Assembly (NCBI GenBank): GCA_964432825.1
Contig: CAYSOX010000003.1
Span: forward strand, 55,223 to 119,222
Source: UMGS1908 sp964432825
GTDB taxonomy: Bacteria > Bacillota > Clostridia > Christensenellales > UBA1242
DNA: 64,000 nucleotides
Reading direction: 5' to 3'
A program made the translations under genes and the position numbers. The notes below the pieces were generated by a model. That model worked only from the letters and a program-made list of their open reading frames with translations, did no database searches and was not told the DNA's origin. Positions 1 to 8,267 of this stretch are shown here, in pieces (within the stretch, counting starts at the first letter, position 1; each line of letters begins with the position of its first letter).

Positions 1-561
1 TACCAAACCAACGATAGGAATTCCAAGCGAACGCGCTTCACGAACAGCGATATATTCCTTGTTAGGGTCAACAACAAACATAGCACCAGGAAGTGTATGC
101 ATATCTTTAATACCGCCTAAATTTTCTTCTAGTTTATCTCTTTCAGCCTTTAACTTTAAAACTTCCTTCTTTGTTAAAAGTTCGAACTCACCAGTTTTTT
201 CCATTTGATTTAACTTGTTAAGTCTATCAATTCTGTTCTTGATGGTTTTAAAGTTTGTTAAAGTTCCGCCTAACCAACGGCTACCAACATAGTACATTCC
301 ACATCTTTGTGCTTCCTCTATGATAGCATCCTTGGCTTGTTTCTTTGTTCCAACAAAAAGAATACTCTTGCCTTCTTCAACGGTGTTCTTGATAAAGGTA
401 TAAGCCTTATCAATTTGCTCAACCGTTTGTTCTAGGTTAAGAATATAAATATTATTTCTTGAAGTAAAGATATACTTCTTCATTTTAGGGTTCCACTTGT
501 GTGTTGGATGACCAAAGTGAACACCTGCTTCTAGTAATTGCTTCATTGATACTACAGACAT
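1..561 (-). CDS. rpsB: 30S ribosomal protein S2 (3' end cut by window edge)
   Basis: This is the N-terminal 187 codons of ribosomal protein S2, which joins the small subunit late in assembly together with S1 or its equivalents. The protein begins MSVVSMKQLLEAGVHFGH and continues into THKWNPKMKKYIF, the S2 N-terminal signature. Later PGAMFVVDPNKEYIAVREA is the second S2 signature. The reading frame stays open to base 1, so about 50 codons are missing outside the window. The ATG at 559-561 has an AAGGAGG site 8-10 bases upstream. In Bacillota tsf normally follows, which would lie beyond the window. Identification is secure. Confidence 0.97.
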   Translation of the reverse strand, partial: MSVVSMKQLLEAGVHFGHPTHKWNPKMKKYIFTSRNNIYILNLEQTVEQIDKAYTFIKNTVEEGKSILFVGTKKQAKDAIIEEAQRCGMYYVGSRWLGGTLTNFKTIKNRIDRLNKLNQMEKTGEFELLTKKEVLKLKAERDKLEENLGGIKDMHTLPGAMFVVDPNKEYIAVREARSLGIPIVGLV

Positions 562-584
562 TTTAAATTCCTCCTTGTTTTTTC

Positions 585-657
585 CTCCCCAAGCGTCATC
601 TCCTCACGACAACCAAATGTAGTCCTTTGGCAACAATGTGAGAATCCTCTTTGGGTG
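585..657 (-). promoter_or_regulatory. Structured 5' leader of rpsB (possible S2 autoregulatory RNA)
   Basis: On the minus strand the leader can form a hairpin at 603-642 whose base is CTCAC/GTGAG and whose upper part pairs GTTGCCAAA with TTTGGTTGT. A flanking CCCAAAG/CTTGGGG pairing, with one mismatch, could close it. Ribosomal protein operons are often controlled by such leaders. A regulatory role for this one is inference. Confidence 0.4.
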
Positions 658-680
658 TGTAATATTTTGTAAGCGAAGTA

Positions 681-709
681 AGTTTAACACATAATTTTAC
701 AATTTGCAA
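681..709 (-). promoter_or_regulatory. Candidate SigmaA promoter of rpsB
   Basis: On the minus strand TTGCAA (704-709) and TAAACT (681-686) are separated by 17 bases. The -10 matches the consensus at four of six positions. It lies in the only gap upstream of rpsB, about 120 bases from the start codon. Confidence 0.45.
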
Positions 710-729
710 TAATTTTTAGCAAATTTATA

Positions 730-1059
730 CTAATTTTTTGGAAGATCTGCCAAAAGTTTCAAATACTCTTGATAAACAGCATTAACAATTGACTCGTCAA
801 TCTCAATTTCGAAATTATCTTCTCCATCTTCACCCTTAGTAACTTTAAATACTAAAGCCTCTTCGTCGGTCATTCCGTCAAGAAGTTCCACTGGTTGCAA
901 AACAGCATAAAAACTGCCACGATAAACAATTCCAGCAATTTCGATAAATTGAACCTCTTCACCCTCTTCACTGACAAGGGTTACAATATCGTCATCGTCG
1001 TCAACCATATGAACCATCGACTTTGGAGCATTTCCCTTTCCTTCTAAACCATTTTCCAT
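730..1059 (-). CDS. DUF1292 family protein
   Basis: This is a 109-residue acidic protein of the DUF1292 (YrzB-like) family, whose function is not established. The conserved core is visible as IVTLVSEEGEEVQFIEIAGI followed by the YAVLQPVE and DEEALVFKV segments. A run of five acidic residues (DDDDD) sits near residue 20. It is 14 bases downstream of ruvX with its own GGAG site, so the two are probably cotranscribed. The ruvX-DUF1292 pairing is widespread in Bacillota, often after alaS and ireB, which are not seen here. The family call is firm; the role is unknown. Confidence 0.88.
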   Translation of the reverse strand: MENGLEGKGNAPKSMVHMVDDDDDIVTLVSEEGEEVQFIEIAGIVYRGSFYAVLQPVELLDGMTDEEALVFKVTKGEDGEDNFEIEIDESIVNAVYQEYLKLLADLPKN

Positions 1060-1073
1060 AATATTTCTCTCCT

Positions 1074-1490
1074 TTATTTAGATTTTTTGTCTAGAAAACT
1101 TTGTAAAATAATTGTTGCAGCAATTTTATCTACCACATCTTTACGCTTTTCGCGTCTAACATTTCCCTCTAGAAGAATGTTTGTTGCCGAAACGGTAGAA
1201 AACCTTTCATCTTGTAAAATAATTGGAACACTGGTAAATTTTTTTAATTTTTCAATAAATTCATTAACCATTTCAACACTTGAGCCTTCACTCCCATCCA
1301 TTTTTAAAGGAAGCCCGACCACTATTTTGCCAATATTTTTATCTGCAACCAATTTTGCAATATACTTTGCATCATTATTTATAGAGTTTGTTCGTTTATA
1401 CACCTCCAGTGGGCTTGCTATAATTTCGAGTTCATCACTTTTGGCTATACCTATTCTTACCATACCAATATCTAGACAAAGTATTTGCAT
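1074..1490 (-). CDS. ruvX: Putative pre-16S rRNA nuclease / Holliday junction resolvase-like RuvX (YqgF)
   Basis: YqgF/RuvX proteins have an RNase H fold and are implicated in maturing the 5' end of 16S rRNA. This 138-residue protein has the usual family length. It shows the first catalytic Asp in CLDIGMVRIG (Asp7), the VVGLPLKMDG loop (57-66), the QDERFST motif (93-99) and the C-terminal KDVVDK acidic residues (117-122). The frame extends 31 codons upstream, but ATG at 1488-1490 is chosen because a GGGAGA site precedes it and residue 1 then aligns with the family. The small gene upstream and DUF1292 downstream form its likely operon. Confidence 0.93.
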   Translation of the reverse strand: MQILCLDIGMVRIGIAKSDELEIIASPLEVYKRTNSINNDAKYIAKLVADKNIGKIVVGLPLKMDGSEGSSVEMVNEFIEKLKKFTSVPIILQDERFSTVSATNILLEGNVRREKRKDVVDKIAATIILQSFLDKKSK

Positions 1491-1583
1491 ATATATTTTC
1501 TCCCGAATAAATAATATCATACTTGAAAAAAATAGTCCACTAAAAAATGGACTATTTAAAAAATTAATAACGAATAATTGCAA

Positions 1584-1832
1584 TTAATGGTTCTTTTTAG
1601 GACTTAAATTTTCACTTTCCATTGAAACATTTTCCGCTTCTGTCGGACTTTCAATAGAAGAATTAGCCTTGGATGTGTTGATTTTTTGAACTAAATCATC
1701 ATACATATCGTTTAACTTTTTAGTTGTACTTGTAAACCATTTTCTAACTTCGGCATTGTTAGAAGCAAGCATTGCACCAGCCACAAATCCTACACCCACA
1801 ACAACCATACAGCAACCAATTGAGCGACACAT
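1584..1832 (-). CDS. Small single-pass membrane protein, YtxH-like
   Basis: This 82-residue protein begins MCRSIGCCMVVVGVGFVAGA, a short cytoplasmic tip with three Cys followed by one hydrophobic segment (about residues 8-22). A segment resembling YtxH proteins follows (AEVRKWFTSTTKKLNDMYDD), then an acidic, Ser-rich tail. The upstream in-frame ATG at 1874 was rejected because AAGGAGGG sits 6 bases before the ATG at 1830-1832. The stop lies 94 bases before the ruvX start, so cotranscription with ruvX is possible. YtxH-type proteins have no settled molecular role. The family assignment is tentative. Confidence 0.7.
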   Translation of the reverse strand: MCRSIGCCMVVVGVGFVAGAMLASNNAEVRKWFTSTTKKLNDMYDDLVQKINTSKANSSIESPTEAENVSMESENLSPKKNH

Positions 1833-2081
1833 AGTTTTTCCCTCCTTTTTCGTTATTAGTCTTATTATCGTCACATTTCGACAAAATATACCTAAATTTT
1901 AAAATTAACAAAAAAATTTTGGTAAAAAATACTTTACGCCACCAAAACTTACCACACATCAGCCCGAAAGACTAAAATCCTACAACTGATGGCGATAAAA
2001 TCTAAGATACAACAAAAAAAAACGAAAGGTTTCGAGCAGAAACTAAAATTTAACTTGCTTAAACTTTTGTATCAGATAGTT

Positions 2082-2223
2082 AACAATATCTGAGGCGAGA
2101 GAAATGCGACACCGTTAGGCTACATATTTCTAGAGCCGATGGTTTTACATTCTGTGATGCCTACATTTATAACGGTAATTGCGTTAGCAAATTGATTGGC
2201 AAACTTGTGAGCAAATTAACATC
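2082..2223 (+). repeat. Dispersed structured repeat, copy A (tail type 2)
   Basis: The head contains AATATCTGAGGCGAGAG and the conserved GCCGATGGTTTTACAT. The tail differs from most copies: GTGATGCC, then a block with AACGG, then GATTGGCAAACTTGTGAG and AACATC. The only other copy with this tail is at 9867-10009. A GATG/CATC pairing can close the tail. It is oriented against the neighbouring genes. Confidence 0.75.
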
Positions 2224-2230
2224 CCTTAGA

Positions 2231-2381
2231 TTATAATATCTGAGAACATCGGAAAGCGAGGCAAAGCCACATCTCCCAATTGCCGATGGTTTTACATTTT
2301 AGGAAGACAAAAATTTGATTTTACAGGTGCGACAGCACCAAATTCTGAGCAGGGTAAAAAATTTTCCTACCATATATAATG
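2231..2381 (+). repeat. Dispersed structured repeat, copy B (tail type 1)
   Basis: The head runs from TATAATATCTGAG to GCCGATGGTTTTACAT, with CATCGG/CCGATG able to close a stem over a small GGC-AAA-GCC hairpin. The tail contains ACAGGTGCGACAGCACC, a GGTGC/GCACC hairpin with a four-base loop, then AATTCTGAGCAGGG. The same layout recurs at 22578, 41111, 45195 and 45352. Confidence 0.8.
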
Positions 2382-2485
2382 CAAAAAAACGAAAGGTTTC
2401 GAGCCAAGCCAATATTTTATAACAAGCGAGGTTTTTATGTTAACATGGTAATTACAACTATTTGATTATTCCTTCCAATCATAAA

Positions 2486-3382
2486 CTAGATTATTGAATC
2501 TACAAAATCTTTGGCATTAAAATCCAACAAATCGTCTATTCCCTCTCCCACACCAACAAATCTAATTGGAATAGTGTATGTTGCTTGTAAACCTATCAAA
2601 AAGCCCGCCTTGCTGGTTCCATCCAATTTCGTTACCACTAAATCTGTAACATCTACGGCTTCATCAAATGCTTCTAATTGATTAAATGCATTTTGACCAG
2701 TTGTTCCGTCTAAAACTAAAAATTTATGATATGAGGCTTCTGGAAATTCTCTTTCTACCACACGAGATATTTTTTTAAGTTCTTCAATTAGATTTGTTTT
2801 ATTATGCAATCTTCCGGCAGTATCAATTATTAAAACATCGTCCTTTTTTGCTTTGGCACTTTTTATTGCATCAAAAACAACCGCGCCCGCATCAGTTCCC
2901 TCTTCACTACGAACAATTCGAACATTTGCCCTATCTGCCCAAACCGAAAGTTGGTCACTTGCGGCGGCTCTAAAAGTATCAGCGGCTGCAATAACCACCG
3001 ATTTTTTCTGGTCAGAAAACATTCTTGCAAGTTTTCCAATTGTAGTAGTTTTGCCAACTCCATTTACGCCGACAACCATAATTACTAGCGGATAACTGAA
3101 ATCTTGCAATTCATTTTCTTCTAGTTTTTCAACCAAAATTTCCTTTAAAATTTCCTTGGCATCTTCGGTTTTTTTGGTTAATTGAGCCTTTGCGCGTTCA
3201 CGCATTTCATCAATTATACCCTCAACCGTTTCAGGGTCAATGTCAGCCGAAACCAAAACAAACTCCAACTCTTCAAAAAAGTCATCATCTAACTCATTTT
3301 TGCTGAATACATATTTTAATTTGTCTGAAAGTGCTGTTTTTGTCTTTTTTAGCCCGTTAAATAATTTACTGAAAAATCCCAT
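2486..3382 (-). CDS. ftsY: Signal recognition particle receptor FtsY
   Basis: FtsY docks ribosome-SRP complexes at the membrane and hydrolyses GTP together with Ffh. This 298-residue form lacks the long acidic A domain of enterobacteria, as is usual in Bacillota. An N-domain helical bundle (about 1-85) precedes the G domain with GVNGVGKTTT (105-114), DTFRAA (135-140), DTAG (187-190), and TKLDGTSKAG (251-260). The C-terminal GEGIDDLLDF is also typical. It starts at ATG 3380-3382 after AAGGA. It follows smc across a 621-base non-coding gap, so it may have its own promoter. Confidence 0.97.
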   Translation of the reverse strand: MGFFSKLFNGLKKTKTALSDKLKYVFSKNELDDDFFEELEFVLVSADIDPETVEGIIDEMRERAKAQLTKKTEDAKEILKEILVEKLEENELQDFSYPLVIMVVGVNGVGKTTTIGKLARMFSDQKKSVVIAAADTFRAAASDQLSVWADRANVRIVRSEEGTDAGAVVFDAIKSAKAKKDDVLIIDTAGRLHNKTNLIEELKKISRVVEREFPEASYHKFLVLDGTTGQNAFNQLEAFDEAVDVTDLVVTKLDGTSKAGFLIGLQATYTIPIRFVGVGEGIDDLLDFNAKDFVDSII

Positions 3383-4003
3383 AATTAATTCCTTATTATA
3401 TATTTTTTCTTTATATATTGCTATATTCTTTAAAGTTTAAAAAAATCAACCTTTTAAAACTTGCAATTTTTAGCCCGTGAAACTTTATTACACTTCTAAC
3501 GCAAAATGAAATAAGCTATTAATATTTAAACCTAAAGTTCACAAATTAGCGTAAAATCTATTTTGTACTCGCAAGTTGGCCATCTTTTTGCCTATGTTTT
3601 ATAAGCCCATTATTTTTGGGGTCACATCCAATTATGTTTTTGAGAGTTTTATACCTAAAACTCAAGCAACCGTTATTTTAGCCGTGTTCTATGCAACCGC
3701 AATTTCCACCGAAAACAATAAAACCAATGTTTTTATAAAAGGTTTTGTTTAAGTTTATCATAATCTAGTTGTATTCAGAGTTTCACAAATGGTTATTTCG
3801 GGCGGATTCCCCCAAAAATTTGTAAATATTTGGGGGGAGTTGCGATAGCAACAATTTTGAATGTTTTTCAAAATTGAATCCGCCAAACTCCCACGCATCT
3901 TACAAAAATCCTATTAAAAAATTCAATTAATTTCTTTTAATTGCCCATAAATGGCTTAAAGAATATTTTTATTCTCTACCCCAAAAACTCGACCACAAAA
4001 CAT
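3383..4003. other. Non-coding gap between smc and ftsY
   Basis: Apart from the cloverleaf element at 3801-3884, no gene is supported. A 53-codon plus-strand frame (ATG 3594 to about 3752) has protein-like codon use but no Shine-Dalgarno and no recognisable family. It could be a gene remnant. No clear promoter for ftsY was found. Confidence 0.5.
3801..3884. repeat. Four-arm cloverleaf element, copy 1
   Basis: A perfect 9-bp terminal stem, GGCGGATTC (3801-3809) with GAATCCGCC (3876-3884), encloses three hairpins. The first is CCCCAAAAATTT with AAATATTTGGGG and one mismatch. The second is GTTGC-GATA-GCAAC (3839-3852). The third is AATTTTGAA (3853-3861) with TTCAAAATT (3867-3875). The arms abut closely, as in a four-way junction. 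It lies 120 bases past the smc stop. The element at 54306-54393 has the same architecture with different sequence. Confidence 0.8.
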
Positions 4004-7000
4004 TTATTTTGCCGATTTTATAGCCTCTGAAAGTTGAACAGAAACAACCTTTGAAACACCTCTTTCTTCCATCGTAACACCATACAACGTGTCGGCAAGT
4101 TCCATTGTTGGTTTACGGTGTGTGATAACAATAAATTGAGTATAATTTGAAAATCTTTTCAAATATTTTGCATAACGCTCAACATTCGCATCGTCTAGTG
4201 CAGCCTCAATTTCGTCTAGCACACAGAAAGGCATTGGCTTCAACTTTAAAATCGCAAACAATATTGCAATTGCTGTCAACGCACGCTCGCCACCAGACAA
4301 CAACTGGATATTTTGCAATTTTTTACCCGTTGGCTCGGCTGCTATTTCTATACCACACTCCAAAGGATTATCTGGCTCACTAAGTTTTAATTCGGCACGA
4401 CCACCACCAAACAACTCTCTAAATACGCCTTGGAAATTGGTGTTTATTTTATCAAACTCGGTTTTAAATTTAACTTCCATTTCTTCGGTTAAGCCGTTTA
4501 TGATTTTATTTAAGTCGTTTTCTGCATTAACCAAATCATCTCTTTGGGCGCTTAAATCGTTAAATCTTACACTTACATCTGAAAGCATTTCAATTGCGTT
4601 TACATTTACCGCACCTAGGTTTTGAATCTGTTTTTTCAATTTCCCGCTTTCCTGCAAACCCTCTTGAATGTTGTGGTTTTCTAGTTTATATTCTAATGCC
4701 GTTGCATAGGTTAATCCATATTCTTCCCAAACCCGCTCTTGCATTTGCTCTATATCCGAATCTATCTTAATTAATAAATTTTCCTCTTTATACTTACGGT
4801 CGTTAGCGCGTTGCAATTCTGAACTTATAACCAATTTCTTTTCAGATAATTCTTGCAATTTCTTGTTTAGTTCTTTTTTTGTCGTATCAAAATTTGCAAG
4901 TTCGTCACGGGTCTTTTGAAGTGCATCCATATTGGATTGATACAAATTTCTATCAACCGTTTTGCTTATTTCACCCTCAAGTTCCAAAATATCTGTAGAC
5001 AGTCGTTCGATTTCCAACTTATTAATTCTTATATCTTTATTAAGTCTTTCAATCAAATCGTTTAATCGCAAAGTTTCAGCCTCCAAGGAAACCTTATCGC
5101 TTTCATTGGATGCTTTTTTAACTTTTAATTCAGTCAATTCATCCGAAATTGACTTTCTTCTTTGCTTTTTCGCATATAATTCAGGATTTTGTATTGTATC
5201 ACCCGTTCCGCCATTGTCAATCTCTTCACCAAAATTTTTATATGCAACCAATTTTTCTTCAAGCGCTTTTTTATTGGACTTTAACCTATCTTCACTTTCA
5301 TCAAATTTTAAACTTTCAGATGCAAATTGTGTTAAATTTTCATTTAATTTGTTCAAATTTTCAGAATGTTTGGTAATTTCAATATCTATATCATAAATTG
5401 CCGAATCTAATTCTTTTAATGCATCCTCAAAGGTTGATTGTTGAGATTTTATCTGCTCCAATTCGGCAGACTTGGTTTCTTTTTGTAACCTTAACTCTTC
5501 CAATCGTTTCTCAGCATCAACGATTTCTCGTTCTCTACCAATAAGTGAAACTCCCTGAACCTTTTTGCTTCCACCACTCATTGTTCCTGCAGGGTTAATC
5601 ACATCCCCGTCTAAAGTTACAATTTTAAAAGAGTATCTTGTAGACCTTGCAAGGTTTACAGCCGAATCCATATTTTCAACAATTACTGTTGAGCCTAAAA
5701 GCGCATTAAACACCTTTTCATATTCCGAATTGAACTCAATTAGACTGGTTGCAACCCCAAAAACTCCAGCGGTACGATTAATAATTGGCAAAAACTCATC
5801 TGCAATTTTACGAGGCTTGATACTAGTCATTGGCAAAAATGTTGCACGACCAATATTGTTATCCTTTAAATATTGGATAACATATTTTGCATCTTCCTCA
5901 TTTTTTGTTACTACATTTTGAACGGCACTTCCAAGAGCCATATCAATGGCACTTTCAAATTGTTCGGGAACACTCATAAGTTTTGCAACAACATTTACAA
6001 ATTTACCACCTAGAGTTGAGTTGTCCTTTGCGTCTTGCAATAGTTTTCTAACCGAGGCAACATAACCCTCATTTTCCTTTTGCATTTCTTTCATTAAATT
6101 TATTTTACTTGAAAGACTTCGGGTTTCGGCATCAATATCAATAATATCTTCTTCAATACCCGCAATTTTGTAGGCAAATTTGATATTTGATTGCTTTTGC
6201 TCACGCTGTTGTTCTTGTTTTTTTGATTTTTGAGCCTCTAATTCTTTAATTTCGGTTTTGTATTTTTCAATCTCTAATGTTACATCATTATATTTTTTTG
6301 AACACTCTTCACGACTGCTATCCAGTTCGTCTAATCTTTCATCAATCGCTTTAATTTCCGCTTCTAATCCTGAAATTTGAGCCTTGATATCCCCTAATTT
6401 TCCTAAATTGTCCACCAACTTTTGTGTTTCCTCGGCATTTTTATTTTCCATATTAGAAATATCAAATTCCAAATTTTCTAAGTCTGCGGTAAGTTCGTCA
6501 ATTCTTGAAACCAATTCACCCAAAACAATTTCTTTTAAGCCTTTTTCTTTTTCAGTCTCCGTAAGTTTTTCTTTATTCTCGTCAAACTCCGTTTGGTCAA
6601 CAGATACCGCTTCTATAAGTTTTTCACGAGAAGCCTTTAAACTATTAATTTTTTCTTGCAAAAGTTTAGTTTCACCCGCTTGTTTCTCTAAACCTACCGT
6701 TAAATTAAGCAACTCATCTCTAAGTCTTGTTATTGTTTGGTCGGTTGAATCAATTTGATTTGCAGTGTAATTATAGTCATCCACCGTTTCATCAAACTCT
6801 TTTGTTTTTAATTCAATTTCTTCAATAGCACCATTTAGACGGTTGTTAATTTCTTCCTTTTGTGAGGCTGAAGAATCATATTGATAAATATAGTTATTGA
6901 TTTCCAATGACTTTAATTTTTCTCTTAAATCCAAATACTTTCGCGCCGTTTCAGCCTGTGAGGTTAGTGGAGCAAGTTGAATTTCCAACTCATGTAAAAT

Positions 7001-7579
7001 ATCATTGATTCGCACCAAATTTTCTTGAGTGTTATTCAATTTTTTTAGCGATTCCATTTTTCGGTTTTTTAATTTAGAAATACCCGCAGCCTCTTCAAAA
7101 ACTGCACGCCTATCTTCTGGCTTAGCACTTAAAAGTTCATCTATTCGACCCTGCCCAATAATAGAATAACTTTCTCGACCCATACCACTATCACGCAAAA
7201 TTTCTTGTATGTCTTTCAATCTGCAAGGTGTTTTATTTATTGCATAACCACTCTCACCCGAGCGGTATAACTTTCGAGTTAAAACCACCTCGTCATAATC
7301 CACATTAAAAATTTTCTCTGTATTGTCAAAATACAAAGAAACTTCTGCAAAACTTTGAGGTTTTCTTTTTTCTGTTCCGTTAAAAATTACATCTTGCATA
7401 TTTGAGCCACGCAGTGCCTTCGCACTTTGCTCACCTAAAACCCATCGTATAGAATCGGCAACATTACTTTTTCCGCAACCGTTCGGCCCAACAATACCTG
7501 TAACTCCCGACTCAAATTGAACTTGAACTTTATCTGCAAAAGATTTAAAGCCATAAATTTCCATCTTTTTGAATTTCAT
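4004..7579 (-). CDS. smc: Chromosome partition/condensin ATPase SMC
   Basis: SMC dimers with ScpA and ScpB extrude DNA loops and help segregate origins. The 1191-residue length is normal. The N-terminal head carries Walker A GPNGCGKSN (31-39). A long coiled coil, rich in Glu, Lys and Leu, is broken by the hinge (about 500-660), which shows GGKFVNVVAKL and DGDVINPAGTMSGGSKK. The C-terminal head has the LSGGERALTA signature (from 1094) and Walker B FCVLDEIEAALDD (1118-1130). It lies 13 bases downstream of rnc, the usual Bacillota order. scpA and scpB are not in the window. Confidence 0.98.
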   Translation of the reverse strand: MKFKKMEIYGFKSFADKVQVQFESGVTGIVGPNGCGKSNVADSIRWVLGEQSAKALRGSNMQDVIFNGTEKRKPQSFAEVSLYFDNTEKIFNVDYDEVVLTRKLYRSGESGYAINKTPCRLKDIQEILRDSGMGRESYSIIGQGRIDELLSAKPEDRRAVFEEAAGISKLKNRKMESLKKLNNTQENLVRINDILHELEIQLAPLTSQAETARKYLDLREKLKSLEINNYIYQYDSSASQKEEINNRLNGAIEEIELKTKEFDETVDDYNYTANQIDSTDQTITRLRDELLNLTVGLEKQAGETKLLQEKINSLKASREKLIEAVSVDQTEFDENKEKLTETEKEKGLKEIVLGELVSRIDELTADLENLEFDISNMENKNAEETQKLVDNLGKLGDIKAQISGLEAEIKAIDERLDELDSSREECSKKYNDVTLEIEKYKTEIKELEAQKSKKQEQQREQKQSNIKFAYKIAGIEEDIIDIDAETRSLSSKINLMKEMQKENEGYVASVRKLLQDAKDNSTLGGKFVNVVAKLMSVPEQFESAIDMALGSAVQNVVTKNEEDAKYVIQYLKDNNIGRATFLPMTSIKPRKIADEFLPIINRTAGVFGVATSLIEFNSEYEKVFNALLGSTVIVENMDSAVNLARSTRYSFKIVTLDGDVINPAGTMSGGSKKVQGVSLIGREREIVDAEKRLEELRLQKETKSAELEQIKSQQSTFEDALKELDSAIYDIDIEITKHSENLNKLNENLTQFASESLKFDESEDRLKSNKKALEEKLVAYKNFGEEIDNGGTGDTIQNPELYAKKQRRKSISDELTELKVKKASNESDKVSLEAETLRLNDLIERLNKDIRINKLEIERLSTDILELEGEISKTVDRNLYQSNMDALQKTRDELANFDTTKKELNKKLQELSEKKLVISSELQRANDRKYKEENLLIKIDSDIEQMQERVWEEYGLTYATALEYKLENHNIQEGLQESGKLKKQIQNLGAVNVNAIEMLSDVSVRFNDLSAQRDDLVNAENDLNKIINGLTEEMEVKFKTEFDKINTNFQGVFRELFGGGRAELKLSEPDNPLECGIEIAAEPTGKKLQNIQLLSGGERALTAIAILFAILKLKPMPFCVLDEIEAALDDANVERYAKYLKRFSNYTQFIVITHRKPTMELADTLYGVTMEERGVSKVVSVQLSEAIKSAK

Positions 7580-7592
7580 TCTTCAATTCCTT

Positions 7593-8258
7593 TTAAACCT
7601 TTGTTAGTTTTTTTATTGCAACACCTGCTGCAACTGTTTCCGCTTGACGCTTAGAACTTCCCGTTCCTCTTCCCATACAGACACCATTAACCATTACCGA
7701 TGCTGTAAAAGTTGGGTTATGGTCGGTACCAGACTTATTTGTCGTGTATTTTATGCTATCATTTTTTAACATTTCTTGCAGTTTGCTTTTAGAATCTTCC
7801 AACTCCTCAAGACTTTCCATCGTCATTATTGTATTAAAGAAGTTTTTAGAAACAAACTCACGGGCTTTTTCAAGTCCGCCATCTATATAAATTGCACCAA
7901 TAATCGCCTCCATTAAATCAGCTTTCATATTGTCGGTGATACAACTTCTGTTCGCACCCGAAAATTGAAGATATTTAACAAGCCCTAATCCTTCAATAAG
8001 TTCGGCAAGCGGATGCATTGACACAATTTTTGACCTAAGTTTTGAAAGTTGTCCTTCATTGTAGTCCATATCCGAATAAATTCGCTCACTCACAATTGTA
8101 CTCAACACGGTATCTCCCAAAAACTCCAATCGCTCATTGCTTGCTATATGAAAATTATTTGCAAAACTTGAGTGAGTAAATGCGGTAACAACTAAATTTT
8201 TATCCTTAAATTTATAATTGATTATTTTTTCTATATTCTTAATATCTTCTGACTGCAT
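7593..8258 (-). CDS. rnc: Ribonuclease III
   Basis: RNase III cleaves double-stranded RNA, including rRNA precursors. The 221-residue protein has the catalytic signature NERLEFLGDTVLS (41-53) and the second acidic cluster around KADLMEAIIGAIYIDGG. A C-terminal double-stranded RNA-binding domain (about 150-221) ends with GTGSSKRQAETVAAGVAIKKL. The gene is 9 bases downstream of plsX and 13 upstream of smc, so it is in one operon with both. In many relatives fab genes and acpP lie between plsX and rnc; they are absent here. Confidence 0.97.
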   Translation of the reverse strand: MQSEDIKNIEKIINYKFKDKNLVVTAFTHSSFANNFHIASNERLEFLGDTVLSTIVSERIYSDMDYNEGQLSKLRSKIVSMHPLAELIEGLGLVKYLQFSGANRSCITDNMKADLMEAIIGAIYIDGGLEKAREFVSKNFFNTIMTMESLEELEDSKSKLQEMLKNDSIKYTTNKSGTDHNPTFTASVMVNGVCMGRGTGSSKRQAETVAAGVAIKKLTKV

Positions 8259-8267
8259 TTCTACCTC

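Larger units (their letters stand above)
1833..2485. other. Non-coding gap with two dispersed-repeat copies bracketed by a 22-nt direct repeat
   Basis: No convincing gene is present. The gap holds two head-to-tail copies of the dispersed repeat described below (2082-2223 and 2231-2381). An identical sequence, seven A residues followed by CGAAAGGTTTCGAGC, occurs at 2016-2037 and 2383-2404, bracketing the block. It contains the palindrome CGAAAGGTTTCG. The arrangement suggests that a larger ~370 bp module was duplicated or inserted here. Confidence 0.7.

Noticed and set aside
1087..1587. Long plus-strand frame opposite ruvX
   Set aside because: A shadow of ruvX on the other strand; ruvX has catalytic motifs and a ribosome site.
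3594..3752. 53-codon plus-strand frame MFYKPIIFGVTS...
   Set aside because: Codon use looks fair but there is no ribosome site, no family match and no neighbour in that direction; at most a remnant.
3801..3884. tRNA gene
   Set aside because: Four arms are present but no GTTC T-loop, no D-loop residues and no anticodon arm of proper size.
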